In this document: one piece after another, positions 42,561 to 53,838 of the stretch
Layout of the letters: every line of letters begins with the position of its first letter
Numbering within the stretch: the stretch's first letter is position 1
Source of the DNA: Microcyclospora pomicola
Lineage: Eukaryota > Ascomycota > Dothideomycetes > Capnodiales
Length of the DNA: 64,000 bases
Reading direction: 5' to 3'
Assembly: GCA_002786065.1 (NCBI GenBank)
Contig: NHNY01000004.1
Span: 558,001 to 622,000, forward strand
Translations under genes and position numbers: made by a program
The notes under the pieces: model-generated
The model's database searches: none
The model's input: the letters and a program-made list of their open reading frames with translations, nothing else
Told to the model about the DNA's origin: nothing

Positions 42561-45029
42561 GTTGGCAATACTGTGACGACTGGATCGGATTTATGGGTGT
42601 TGTTCTACAGACTATTGATGCCGCTCGACAGACATCGAAAAGAGAATCATGCACATGCATCCATCCAATGCTTCACATGTCGACAGGAGTCAAGCACCGA
42701 GGTCGCGTGAGGGATGTCCCGAGTAATCAAAGCATGGATGCTTCCAACCCCAGCCGAGTCCGCACAGCCACGCCAGAGAATATGTCTGCCTGCTGAACAT
42801 TCGCATACATGATCTCGTAGACGATGCTGCGGCACATTGCGCAGTAGAAGCAAGGATTGCTCGTTGGCAGTACGTTCCTTACGATAGTGATGTTCTTCGT
42901 GGGAATCATGTGTACCGTACTAGTGTTGGGCTAGCTACCTACCCTACCTAACTACTGAAATACATCAGGGGACCCTGGTAATATGATTGATCGCCGCAAC
43001 TTGTATTGGAGTCAGTGATACTCGTCATGAACTCATGTGCATGGGAATCTGCTATACTCGGGCTGGTATGTTCTGAACGTAGTCTTTCTATCTCTAGAGG
43101 TCCAGACGGCTTTTGCGATTTCGAGCCGCGTACGAAGCCATTCAAGCAGCTTGATCCGACCGACATGTGAAACTGCGCTTGTTGGTTTATTGTGCTGCCT
43201 AGAGGCCAGAAGCTAGCACCCACCTATCTTTTCGACTCGGTGCGAGATGGTAGGGTTGTCATCTTGTGTACAAAGAGTTCATCCCTGCAAAGCGAGCCCT
43301 CAGGCTTCTCGGTGTTCAGCCCATAGTAGCGTTCATTTGCTCGAAAGGAGTGGTCTGAGCAGCAGATGCAATGTTGGTGGCTGAAGCAAGAAAGACGATG
43401 AATAGTCTGAACCAGCAGCTTGCAGTCGTGCTACTATACGACAGAGAACCGCATACCAATAGTAAGCACCTCTGCTGTGACGGCCAGAAATGCGAACAGA
43501 TACATATTAAGTAGTTGTGCTGCCAGGTGCTGTGATTGAAACTGGGCGAGTCCTCGAGCATTGGCATCTGGCTCTCTGTGCGCAGGGCATCGGGTCTGAA
43601 TTCAAATTTTCTATGATCGGCCTACACGCGAGGCTGGACTCGAGGCCCGCGAGGAACTAGTGATGTCTTCCCTGCACACTTGTTGTCTGATGGCTTGGAC
43701 GCATCTTCATCACCGCACAGGTTTGATGAAGCGGTGTTTGTTTTTAGCAAAGGTTAGTGATACGGTAAGTTGCCATCAGATCGGATCCGAGTCGTAATGC
43801 TTCGTAAGGGGCAGCGCAATGGTCTAGTACCACAACCCACTCGTATCAGACAGCATAGAGTCAGCACGTTCCTGCAGCGCAGCAGGTGAACGTAAAATAT
43901 CATCGTGAACGAAGGATCAGCCGTTCAGCGCTGATATACTTGAACGACACCGAACCCATACAAGCGGTGTGGTGGAATGCGTGACTCACGACTGACGGTG
44001 TCTTGATATGATGAAGGAGCATGGTGAAGGAAGGACTCGAGATGGGAAGCGCTGCTTTTGTCCGTTTCCAGGACGCGCCAGCGTGGCTCGGTCAATCTAG
44101 ATATGCACACATTATGTACGAAGACCTGAGTAAGACGGACACGGCGAGAGTCGGCCGAGCAGTAACGCCGTGCTCGTGACACGTAACACCTTGTGCATCA
44201 CATGGAGCTCTACGCGTACGGCGTTGCTCGAATGTGCGTATGTACTGTACTATATCGACGTTTCTTGCACGCGAGAGATTGGCATCACCGGATAGAGCAT
44301 CGCATGAACTGCAAGGAAAACACGAATCCGAAGCCGAAGCGGACTTCGGCTGTGGCTGCATCGTGTGGTGCTTGTACCCTATAATGTACCTAGAAATGAA
44401 AGAGCCGTCAGTTTTATGAATTGACGCTTCTGTGCAGAGTAATCTTGTGCATGTTTAGCTGGCCTGGACCCATCGCTGTCCATTCAATACCTTTGACCGT
44501 TTTTTGCTGGCGAGAGTGAGAAAGTGAATACGAACTGTTGAAGTCATGTCATGTACCGTCAGCCGAAGTGAGGCGAAGCGGCGGGGCATCGCCGCATTTT
44601 ACCTTTGCCGCAACCCGTCCCATGTGGCGGCAACGAAATGGAACGTTCACGGAAACAGGCCCTTCCATCTCGCCGTCGTCTTGTCGACATGGATTCACTA
44701 TTCACGAATGGAGCCGGCTACGATGTATACTTAAACTCACCGTTGCAGTAGCTTTGCCTGCGCGCGGTGCTTAACTCCGACCAGGCCAAACAATCGCCGG
44801 CCCGGGAAGTGCATGTCGCCATATAGAGGTGATAGTCCTGTCCCGTTCATCTTCTACATCATCATTGTTGTTGCCTCTCGTACATTACCCTTTCTTCTTC
44901 CACCTTCTTTTCTCCTACTGACTCAGACACCACGTCTTGTCATTGTCGTGCTCACTTCACAGCTCCGTCGATCGTATCGTTCCCGCCGCCGCTGGGTTGT
45001 GGTCCCCTTCCCATAAGCCACTGGCCATC
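42561..45029. other. 2.5-kb divergent intergenic region upstream of ABC transporter
   Basis: The largest gap in the window. Only short frames, none family-like. The final 150 bases before the ABC gene are pyrimidine-rich (TTCTTCTTCC...) and suit a 5' leader. A large upstream region could carry complex control of the transporter, or an unannotated noncoding RNA. Confidence 0.55.
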
Positions 45030-48000
45030 ATGGCTCTCGAACAAGTGGAGAAACGGGCTATGGACAGCGCCAGTAGCGATGCGGTCTCGCTCGAGAAAGA
45101 TGGGTTCATGGAGGACAAGCAACAAGCAGATCTCGGCCAGGTTCCATTCCCAGTACAACAGCCCGTAGAGCCAGCACCACCCCTCCATCGACTCGACTCG
45201 CAAGTGCCGAAGCAGAAGAAGGTGGAAAAGCAGGCCGAGGAGGATCTTCTGTCTCATCTGCCCGAACACGAAGCGGCGATTCTGCGACGACAACTGGAGA
45301 TTCCACCCGTCAAGATTGGCTACTTCGATCTATACCGGTACGCAACAAGAAATGATATACTCTTCATGATCCTGGGGTCCATCTGTGCGATCGCGGCTGG
45401 TGCTGCCATGCCACTGATGACCATCATCTTCGGCTCCTTGACGGGCACCTTTGCTGGGTTCACCAATGGGTCAGATCTCAATGTGGACAGCTTCCAACAG
45501 AACGTGGACCATCTCACCCTCTACTTCATTTACCTTGCGATTGGTGAGTTTGTGACCATCTACGTGGCAACGGTTACTTTCATCTACACCGGCGAACACA
45601 TTTCTGGAAAGGTCCGGGAGCAATATCTCGCCAGCATACTCCGTCAAAACATTGGCTACTTCGACAAGCTCGGTGCTGGCGAGATCACCACTCGCATCAC
45701 CGCAGACACCAATCTGGTTCAGGACGGCATCTCCGAGAAGGTTGGCTTGACCATGACCGCACTGGCAACTTTTGTGACGGCATATGTCATCGCATACATC
45801 AAATACTGGAAGCTGGCCTTAATCTTGACCTCGACCGTCGTTGCCATTTTCTTGACGTCAGCTCTCGTCGGCCGCTTCATCGTTGGGTACAGCAAGCAAT
45901 CCCTCTCCTCGTATGCTGCGGGTGGAACGGTCGCGGAAGAAGTCCTCAGTTCCATTCGCAATGCCACCGCCTTTGGAACGCAGGAGAAGCTCGCCAGGCA
46001 ATACGATGTTCACCTGAATGAAGCAGAGAAGACTGGATTCAAGATGAAGGGTCTGTCCGGATGTATGATGGGAATAATGATGTGTTATGTCTATCTGACC
46101 TATTCACTTGCCTTCTGGATGGGTAGTCGCTTCCTGGTAGACGGAAGCATGAACCTTTCGGAAGTCTTGACCATCCTGCTCTCCATCATGATTGGCGCTT
46201 TCTCACTGAGCAATGTTGCACCTCACATTCAAGCCTTCACGAGCGCGATCTCTGCTGGTAACAAGATCTATGCGACGATTGACCGCATCTCGCCACTGGA
46301 TGCAACCTCTGATGCGGGCGAGAAGATTGATAATCTTGAGGGCTCAGTCGAGTTGCGCGACATCCGGCATATCTACCCATCACGTCCGGAAGTCGTGGTC
46401 ATGGAGAACGTCAACCTTTCCATTCCCGCTGGTAAATCAACGGCACTTGTCGGAGCATCTGGATCCGGAAAGAGCACGATCGTAGGTCTCGTAGAGCGGT
46501 TTTACGACCCAGTTGGTGGCGATGTGCTGCTTGATGGAAAGAACATCCAAGATCTGAATTTGCGATGGTTGCGTCAGCAAGTCAGCTTGGTCTCTCAAGA
46601 ACCTACTCTTTTTGCCACGACCATCGCAGGTAACATCCGGCACGGCTTGATCGGCACGCAATACGAAGGACTTCCCGAAGAAAAGACGCAGGATCTTATC
46701 GAGAACGCTGCAAAGAAGTCCAACGCGCACGATTTCATCACGGCCCTTCCGGAAGGATATCAGACCAATGTAGGTGAGCGAGGATTTCTGCTTTCTGGTG
46801 GACAGAAACAACGGATCGCCATCGCTCGAGCTATTGTCAGTGATCCCAAGATTCTCCTACTGGACGAGGCAACCTCTGCTCTTGACACAAAGAGTGAAGG
46901 CGTTGTGCAGGCCGCGCTTGATAATGCAGCTCAGGGAAGGACGACCATCGTCATTGCTCATCGCTTGAGTACAATCAAGAACTGCGACAACATCGTGGTG
47001 ATGAGCCAGGGTCGCATCGTCGAGCAAGGCAAACATGACGACCTGATCGAATCACAAGGTGCTTACTACAATCTTGTCGAGGCACAAAGGATCGCTGCTC
47101 AAACGGAAGAACGAGAGGCGGCAGAAGACGATGATGAGGTTGAGTTGTTTGACGAGAAGGATGCAAATCTCAAGACTCCAGCAACGGAGAAGAACCTCTC
47201 ATACCCTGAGGACGCCAACGACCTGGAGCTGGGTCGTTCCAAGACTTCCCAATCCGCATCGAGTAAAGTCCTTGCAAATAAAGCTCAACCAGGGCAGGCG
47301 CGGTACGGACTGTGGAAACTGCTTAAAGTCGTTGGCTCTTACAATCGAACAGAGTGGGGCTATATGTTGATTGCTTTGCTCGCGTCTATCATCACTGGAG
47401 CTGGCCAACCTGTACAGTCGGTCTTCTTTGCCAAATCCATCACAGCACTGTCACTGCAACCACCATTCTACGCCGAGCTTCGCTCACAGGCAAACTTCTG
47501 GGCTTGGATGTACTTCATGCTGGCAATTGTCCAGCTCATTGCTTCAATCATCCAGGGTATCACATTCGCGTACTGTAGTGAGAAGTTGATCCACCGCGCC
47601 AGAGACGAGTCCTTCCGCTTGATGATGCGACAAGATATCTCGTTTTTCGATCGGGAAGAGAATACTGCCGGTGCACTAACATCCTTTTTATCCACGGAGA
47701 CCACACATCTTGCTGGAATGTCCGGCGTCACCCTCGGCACAATCACTCAGGTAACCGTCACGCTGATTGCCAGTTTCATCCTTGCTCTCGCCGTCGGCTG
47801 GAAACTTGCGCTCGTCTGCATCGCCACGGTCCCAATCGTGCTTTCTTGTGGCTTTCTACGTTTCTGGATGCTGGCTCGGTTCCAAGCCCGCGCAAAGAAA
47901 GCATACGAGGCATCTGCATCCTACGCCTGTGAAGCAACAGCTGCTATCCGTACGGTCGCTTCGCTCACCCGCGAGGTCGATGTCTGGGAACATTATCATC

Positions 48001-49085
48001 AACGGATCGTCAAGCAAGAGGCTGATTCCTTGATGTCCATTCTGCGGTCCAGCTTGCTTTATGCAGCCAGTCAGAGCTTCATGTTCTTGTGCATTGCCTT
48101 GGGCTTCTGGTATGGAAGCACTTTGATCGCTTCGTTCGAGCTCAGCCTCTTCCAATTCTTCTTGTGCTTCTCTGCGGTCATCTTTGGCAGTCAAAGTGCC
48201 GGTGTCATCTTCTCCTTCGCTCCCGATATGGGCAAGGCCAAGCATGCTGCGACCGAACTCAAGATCTTGAGCGACCGTAAGCCTGCGATTGATAGCTGGA
48301 GCCCGGATGGCGAGGTCTTACAACACATGGAAGGCTCTGTCGAGTTCCGTGATGTACACTTCCGTTACCCGACTCGGCCAGAACAGCCTGTGCTTCGTGG
48401 CCTCAACCTGTCAGTCAAGCCTGGACAGTATGTGGCTTTGGTTGGTGCTTCCGGTTGCGGCAAATCCACCACCATCGCCATGCTCGAGCGCTTCTACGAC
48501 CCTCTTGTTGGCGGCGTGTACGTCGACGGCAAAGAGATTTCTAGCCTGAACATCAACAGCTACCGCAATCACCTTGCGCTTGTGTCGCAAGAACCGACGC
48601 TCTACCAAGGCACGATTCGCGAGAACATCCTCCTCGGCGCCGACAAACAGGACGCCGACGTGCCCGAAGAAGCCATCGTTCAAGCCTGCAAGGACGCCAA
48701 CATCTACGAGTTCATCCTCTCGCTGCCCGAAGCCTTCGCTACGGTCGTCGGCAGCAAGGGCTCCATGCTGTCGGGCGGGCAGAAACAGCGCATCGCCATC
48801 GCGCGCGCCCTCCTCCGCGACCCCAAGATCCTGCTGCTCGACGAAGCCACCAGCGCACTCGACTCGGAGTCGGAAAAGGTCGTCCAGGCCGCCCTCGACA
48901 AGGCCGCCAAGGGCCGCACCACCATCGCCGTCGCCCACCGCCTCTCCACCATCCAGAAGGCCGACATCATCTACGTCTTCGACGGCGGCAGGATCGTCGA
49001 GGCCGGCACGCACAATGAGTTGCTCGTCCGTCGCGGCAGGTACTTCGAGCTCGTCAACTTGCAGAGTTTGGGCCGGACGCATTGA
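45030..49085 (+). CDS. Full-size ABCB (MDR/P-glycoprotein-type) transporter
   Basis: ATP-driven efflux pump of plasma membrane, TMD-NBD-TMD-NBD layout, 1351 residues from ATG 45030 (ATCATGG context; an in-frame ATG at 44937 would add 31 residues). NBD1 has Walker A GASGSGKST near 475, a Q-loop at SLVSQEPTLF, signature LSGGQKQRIAIARA and Walker B ILLLDEATSALD. NBD2 has GASGCGKST near 1139, SLVSQEPTLY-type Q-loop, the same signature and Walker B. Both catalytic Glu residues are present, so both sites should hydrolyse ATP. It resembles fungal Mdr1/Pmd1/AtrC proteins that export hydrophobic drugs or toxins; yeast Ste6, the a-factor exporter, is a related possibility. There are no introns. Codons become almost all G/C-ending from about 48.5 kb to the end. 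Confidence 0.95.
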   Translation: MALEQVEKRAMDSASSDAVSLEKDGFMEDKQQADLGQVPFPVQQPVEPAPPLHRLDSQVPKQKKVEKQAEEDLLSHLPEHEAAILRRQLEIPPVKIGYFDLYRYATRNDILFMILGSICAIAAGAAMPLMTIIFGSLTGTFAGFTNGSDLNVDSFQQNVDHLTLYFIYLAIGEFVTIYVATVTFIYTGEHISGKVREQYLASILRQNIGYFDKLGAGEITTRITADTNLVQDGISEKVGLTMTALATFVTAYVIAYIKYWKLALILTSTVVAIFLTSALVGRFIVGYSKQSLSSYAAGGTVAEEVLSSIRNATAFGTQEKLARQYDVHLNEAEKTGFKMKGLSGCMMGIMMCYVYLTYSLAFWMGSRFLVDGSMNLSEVLTILLSIMIGAFSLSNVAPHIQAFTSAISAGNKIYATIDRISPLDATSDAGEKIDNLEGSVELRDIRHIYPSRPEVVVMENVNLSIPAGKSTALVGASGSGKSTIVGLVERFYDPVGGDVLLDGKNIQDLNLRWLRQQVSLVSQEPTLFATTIAGNIRHGLIGTQYEGLPEEKTQDLIENAAKKSNAHDFITALPEGYQTNVGERGFLLSGGQKQRIAIARAIVSDPKILLLDEATSALDTKSEGVVQAALDNAAQGRTTIVIAHRLSTIKNCDNIVVMSQGRIVEQGKHDDLIESQGAYYNLVEAQRIAAQTEEREAAEDDDEVELFDEKDANLKTPATEKNLSYPEDANDLELGRSKTSQSASSKVLANKAQPGQARYGLWKLLKVVGSYNRTEWGYMLIALLASIITGAGQPVQSVFFAKSITALSLQPPFYAELRSQANFWAWMYFMLAIVQLIASIIQGITFAYCSEKLIHRARDESFRLMMRQDISFFDREENTAGALTSFLSTETTHLAGMSGVTLGTITQVTVTLIASFILALAVGWKLALVCIATVPIVLSCGFLRFWMLARFQARAKKAYEASASYACEATAAIRTVASLTREVDVWEHYHQRIVKQEADSLMSILRSSLLYAASQSFMFLCIALGFWYGSTLIASFELSLFQFFLCFSAVIFGSQSAGVIFSFAPDMGKAKHAATELKILSDRKPAIDSWSPDGEVLQHMEGSVEFRDVHFRYPTRPEQPVLRGLNLSVKPGQYVALVGASGCGKSTTIAMLERFYDPLVGGVYVDGKEISSLNINSYRNHLALVSQEPTLYQGTIRENILLGADKQDADVPEEAIVQACKDANIYEFILSLPEAFATVVGSKGSMLSGGQKQRIAIARALLRDPKILLLDEATSALDSESEKVVQAALDKAAKGRTTIAVAHRLSTIQKADIIYVFDGGRIVEAGTHNELLVRRGRYFELVNLQSLGRTH

Positions 49086-49831
49086 GTGGAGGATTTTGAT
49101 TGACGTAATGAGTTGGGAAATGACCATGGATGACTCCTGGCATGAATGAAAGGATTTGCAAAAAGTGTTCCACTTCCATCGATTTACGGTTTGCTGTTTG
49201 GCGGGTTTTACAGGGATATAACAAAGCGTGGCGTTCTAGAGAATTGGACTCAGCTACGAGCCACCATGATGAATCCTTCGACGGCGTACCGAGGATCTAG
49301 TTTCTTCGCTGGGGAACATTTTGGGCAACATGGGTTTTAATTTACATACTGTTTTTCTAGAGTTCATGGAGGTACATGACCAATGACGGCACGACATGTT
49401 TGTTCTTGCACCACACTCTGTGATACTACATATTCACATAAAGGTAGTACTCATGGAAGTATACCTCTACATGACCTGTGACATGGGTGGTTTGTGCTCC
49501 TTTTGCAAGTCGTCGATATAACGGATAGGAGGGCTTTGTTGGGCTGATGGACCACTGGGGGTATATAGCGCTCGGCCAGTAATGGGGTTCTGTACTGATC
49601 GGTCTGATACGAAAGTGGATGGAGAGAGGCGGATGGATGGAACACGTGAAGGTTAAAACCACAGGACTTCGGTTGTAAGAAATACCGAAAGCTGGAAAGT
49701 CCGCAAAGCGAGCCCCTGGAAAGATTGAACCTCCCATGTCAAGAAGCCGAACATGAACATGAATAAGTTATGTCCTTTGGGATAAGTATATGTTCTATGA
49801 AGAAAACTGAAAGACGTGTCATGCAGAGAGA
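49086..49831. other. Convergent intergenic region (ABCB / YTP1-like)
   Basis: About 745 bases between convergent stop codons; AT-richer than the flanks. No gene seen. Confidence 0.6.
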
Positions 49832-51340
49832 TCACCGTGCGTGCCCGTTGAGAGGTTTCGCCGCATCGTCCCCGTCTTCGTCGTCGCTCGTGAGCCCGTC
49901 GAGCTCGAATTCTTGAGCGTCGTGGGTGGGGTTGCGGTGTGATAGGCGGATCTGCCCGTTGCTGCTGGCGGTGGTGGATCGCTCTTCATCGCCGGCTTTG
50001 TGGGTAGGATCCGCGGAGGTGGTGGAGGGGGTGTAGGCTGAGTAGAGGTGGAGGAGCATGAGGACGACTGGTGGGTTTGGTTAGCTTTGCTTTGAGTGGG
50101 GGAATCAGGGAAGACTTCTCAGGAGCAAGCAAGACTTACACAGGAACAGCAGGAAGGAAATGCTGTAGAGAATGAGGATGTAGCTGACGTGAGACACGCC
50201 GGCGGATGCCAACACGGCCATTTGCTCTTCCGTGGCGCCCATGAACAGGAAGCCTCCGGCGATGAGCAGGAAAGGGGTCAGGTACTGGAAGCTGTTGATT
50301 TCGGCATCGACGTCGCCGCCCGTCGGTCCCACAAGCGTGTTGCGGTCTCGGAGAATCAACGAGATTTCGATGATGCGCACCAGACCAGCGGCCATCAGGG
50401 TGTAGCCGAAGATTGTGTGAACGTGGGTGCTGATCATCAACTCTTGAGGATGCGCACTCATGCCCCACCCTGTGAGCATGATGACAATCGCAGGGACCAG
50501 ATTCCGCTTCGGCCGTCCTTGTCGGTCGCGCGACAGCCAGATCCCGACCAGTCCTGCTGCCCACCAGATGATGCCCATGCTCGTGTGTTGCAGATCGTTC
50601 CTCACCCATGGCCCTCCCCATCTGTGCTCGGTGAATGTGTTGACGCAGCCCCACGCGCTGATGAGCAGACTGTCCCAGAACTCCTGGCTGCGGCCGTTTC
50701 TTGCAAGAGCCGCCTGTCCGTTCAGCAGTAGGAGTGTCAAGAGGATGCCATACCCGACAAACGCGGAGCCCATGATGAAGTGCGCGGCGCACTGTCCCGT
50801 ATGATCGCCCTGGCAGAAGCCTTGCGCAGCGATCCCTCCAAACAACATCTGCACCCACGCCGCGACCGGGATGACTCCACCCAGGATTCCATGTCCCCGC
50901 ACCAGCCACGGCCGGATCTTGCCAATGAAGCCCTTCTCAAGATGTAGTCGCAAGTAGACGCCTCCCACGACCTGAGCGATGAGCATGATCATCAACCAGT
51001 TCGCGAACTGGGCGTGGACGTTCTTGCCAAACTGCCGGCCTTTGTGTAGATGGCCGAGGAAATATCCCACGACTGCGAGAGCCGTCGCGAGGATCTGGAC
51101 GGGGACGTGCCATCGTGATCGTACAAGCCCGAGGACCATGCCGGTGGGGAACAAGATGCCCCATGCGAAGGTCTGGAGGAGGATGTGGATCCATAGGGTA
51201 CTGTCCAGAGGCTCCGGGCTGATGACTTCGCCTTCGGGGATGGCTTCGTGGCCGCCGTGGGCGAATGCCAGACTCGGCAGTGCGGCGCCGATGGCGGCAA
51301 CGAGGAGAAGACCCCGTGAAGACGAGGATGACAGCGCCAT
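49832..51340 (-). CDS. YTP1-like polytopic membrane protein
   Basis: Fungal membrane protein of the Ytp1 family (N-terminal DUF2427-type half followed by the Ytp1 C-terminal half), function undefined. Exons 51340-50140 and 50067-49832 give 478 residues. There is a signal peptide (LLLVAAIGAALPSLAFA, then HGGHE). About ten hydrophobic segments follow, with conserved His residues in IHILLQTFAWGILFPTGM, GYFLGHLHKG, VRGHGILGG, NDLQHTSMGIIWWAAG and THVHTIFGYTLM. The paired histidines and fold resemble cytochrome b561-type heme ligands, which is an inference. The C-tail is polar with acidic residues (TSDDEDGDD). It is divergent from GET5 with a 507-base spacer. Confidence 0.9.
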
Positions 51341-51847
51341 GATGAAGACGGCGGTCTTGGGCGGTTGTGTTGCTCACGAAGCGTAAGCGAAGGAGATGGA
51401 GACGCGGCTCTGGTAGATGTTGGCCTCGTGGGTCGGGAAGCCGGCTGACTGGACCCTGACAAATTAATTATATGATTGGTTCAAACATGCCAGTACGCAA
51501 TGTTACATCGCAGGACAACTTGCGGAGATTTGGGAATATTGTAGCAGAAAAGCACTGGTTCTGTAGGTCGTGAACCATGCAATCGTCTTCCAGTAAAATC
51601 CCATGTAGAAGTTGTACATGATGCCTTGTATCCTGGAATCCACCGGCACCTCTAGAAATTGTAGCCTGAGGCAATCACTACATCATCCCCGCAACTCACG
51701 CAACTTTCCTTGACCACTCCCCTCCTCCCGAAGCACATTATAATCAACCTCAACTCGACATTACTTCCGCCTACATCCATACCGCCTCCCGACCTGGCGA
51801 CCCCCAATCCCCCACGCACACTCTACTCCTCCTTCCAAACCTACATC
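51341..51847. other. Divergent promoter region (YTP1-like / GET5)
   Basis: A 507-base spacer between divergent start codons. Pyrimidine-rich leader just before GET5. No gene seen. Confidence 0.6.
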
Positions 51848-52643
51848 ATGTCGGAAGTTACCTTCGCCAAGACCTTCCTCGCGACGCTGGACAAGCGGCC
51901 CATCAAGCTGGCGGCCGACCACATCAGCGATCCACGACAGCACCCGAGCCAAAGTCCCGTACGTCCCAATCCCCCAGTCCCCTCTTCCCTCGGTCCACAT
52001 CAAATTCTAACGCGAGAACTAGTATACCCTCCCGCGCCAAACCCACCCCTTCCCCCGCCGCAGCCCGGCGTCCGGCCCCGCGCCCTCGAAGCCCAGCAAT
52101 GTGACCGCGACGATCAAGCCGATGCGCGGCGGCGGCGACGCGGCCAGCATCACGGGCTTGTCCCTCGACGCGACGATCCACGACGTCAAGACGCAGTATG
52201 CGCGGCAGATCGCGCAGCCGCTGGAGAAGATCAAGCTGCTGCTGAATAGGAAGCCGGCGGCGGATCTGAAGACGCTGAAGGAGCTGGGCGTCGAGGGGAC
52301 GGCGGTGGAGTTTAGCGCGATGATTATGGGTGGAGGCGCGGCGGGGAGCGTGACGCCGGTCGTGGAGAAGAGTGAGAGTGCGGCGGCGGTGGGCGCGGTG
52401 GCGGCGGGGACGGCGGGGGAGATGGATGTGGACTCGCCACCGTCACAACAGCAGCAGCCGCATGCGCCTGGTCCGGAGAGCGAGGTGGCGCAGGCGGAAG
52501 CTGTGGGACACGAAGACACGGCGAGCAAAGAGTTGCAGACCGATGCGTTTTGGGACGATCTGAAAGGGTTCTTGGCACAACGGCTGCGGGACGAGAAGGA
52601 AGGGGAGCGGTTGGCGAGGTTATTCAGAGATGCGGCGAAATGA
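51848..52643 (+). CDS. GET5: Get5/Mdy2-like ubiquitin-domain protein of the GET pathway
   Basis: Adaptor that joins Get4 and Sgt2 when tail-anchored membrane proteins are handed to Get3. Exons 51848-51958 and 52023-52643 give 243 residues; the intron (GTACGT...AACTAG) is 64 bases. The N-terminal 40 residues (MSEVTFAKTFLATLDKRPIKL) match the Get4-binding segment of Get5. A ubiquitin-like domain at about 75-135 reads SITGLSLDATIHDVKTQYARQIAQPLEKIKLLLNRKPA, with ALEFSAMIMGG-type end. A linker rich in Ala/Gly/Gln follows, and a C-terminal helical motif (FWDDLKGFLAQRL..EGERLARLF) fits the homodimerisation domain. Assignment is by domain order; identity below the family level is not checked. Confidence 0.85.
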
Positions 52644-52784
52644 GCTCCTACAGACTCGTATCTACCAGAGCAGCCTTCTCAACAGGCATCTTCACCATGA
52701 ACAAGAAAAGCGTTCGTAAATCGGTCATGTTCATTCTCTGCCTCCGTCGACATTTACGTGATATCATCTATACATAATTAAACC

Positions 52785-53838
52785 TCAATGCTTGTGGTTA
52801 CAGCCATACCCGATCAACTCGCGCCGGAGCTTCGCCGGGCTTAGCGGTCTTGGGGCCGGCAGCAGACTCTGACCCGAGAGGTCAACCGCGGCGCTGCGCT
52901 TCGACACCCAGCGTTTCTTCTGTCCGCTGCTAGCGTTCTCCGCAATAGCATCCAGCCATTTCGCCAGACGGTATCCAGCCTTGGCGATCTGCAGCTCAAA
53001 AGTCGAGACGGCGCTGTGGTAGTAGGTCGGGTAGAGGTCGCCGGACTCGAGAGCATCGGGACCGTTGGGCATGACGACGCTGCAGACGTAGGCGTTGGCG
53101 TCCGAGGCCCAGACCATGGCGGTGGACTTGGCATCGGTGACATCGAGACCCGAAAGCCAGGAGTTGGCCTGGGACTTGTAGATGCCACTGGTGATCTCGG
53201 TGGTCAGGTTCGTGGCCCAGGCCGAGGCGTAGGTCAGGCTGTAGCCGCCGCGCAGCAGCTCGGGCATGTTGGTGTCCCAGATGTGGTGCAGGTTGGTCTT
53301 GGTGCCGTTGAAGGTGACGTCGACGTCGTTGGCACCGTACTTGTAGGCTTCATCGTGGAGAGGTTGGGCTGGGGGTGGGTTAGTGGCTTGAGCGTGCATG
53401 ATTGCTTAGAAATGCTGGCGAGGACTTACTGATGTCGCCAACAAAGTGCACGAGGAACTTCAGTGCCATCGTCACTTCACTCGCGGACAGGGAGCTGGAT
53501 TGCACACGTGTGGTGTAGTTGGCAATCGCGCTGACAGAACATCCAGAGGCACCACAATCGCGGTCGAAATCGACATTACAAGAGCTGGGAGGGTTATCCT
53601 CAGCATCGATGAAATGGAAGGGCGCGGAGTAGGAACCGGCGGCCGTGTAGCGGTACGAGTCTGCCCATGTGGCGACGTTGGCGAGATAGGATTTTGACGA
53701 GTCGCCCAGAATGTCCTGCGCCCATGCTGCGGTGTCGTCGGCGACGAAGTTCTGCGCGATGTAGGCAATGGTCTCGTGGCCAAGGCTACCCCAGCAGGCA
53801 GCGGTGCTGGCGAAAGCTAGAAAGGAGAGGGCGTGCAT
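52785..53838 (-). CDS. Secreted S1/P1-type zinc nuclease
   Basis: Extracellular or vacuolar nuclease cutting single-stranded DNA and RNA, with 3'-nucleotidase activity in the family. Exons 53838-53430 and 53368-52785 give 330 residues. The signal peptide should end before W16; in this family the mature N-terminal Trp (here WGSLGHE) is itself a zinc ligand. Other ligands are in HFIDAED, FLVHFVGDITQPLHDE and NLHHIWDTNM, so the tri-zinc site is complete. Several NxS/T glycosylation sites are present (NYT, NGT, NLT, NAS). The intron is 61 bases. Related fungal enzymes are industrial nucleases S1 and P1. Confidence 0.94.

Noticed and set aside
43316-43567. 83-codon minus-strand frame with a hydrophobic C-terminal part in the large gap
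   Set aside because: Short, no start context or homology signal by eye; could be a small membrane protein but nothing supports it over chance.
50096-50731. 211-codon plus-strand frame opposite the YTP1-like gene
   Set aside because: Lies antisense to a conserved membrane protein and has no motif of its own.
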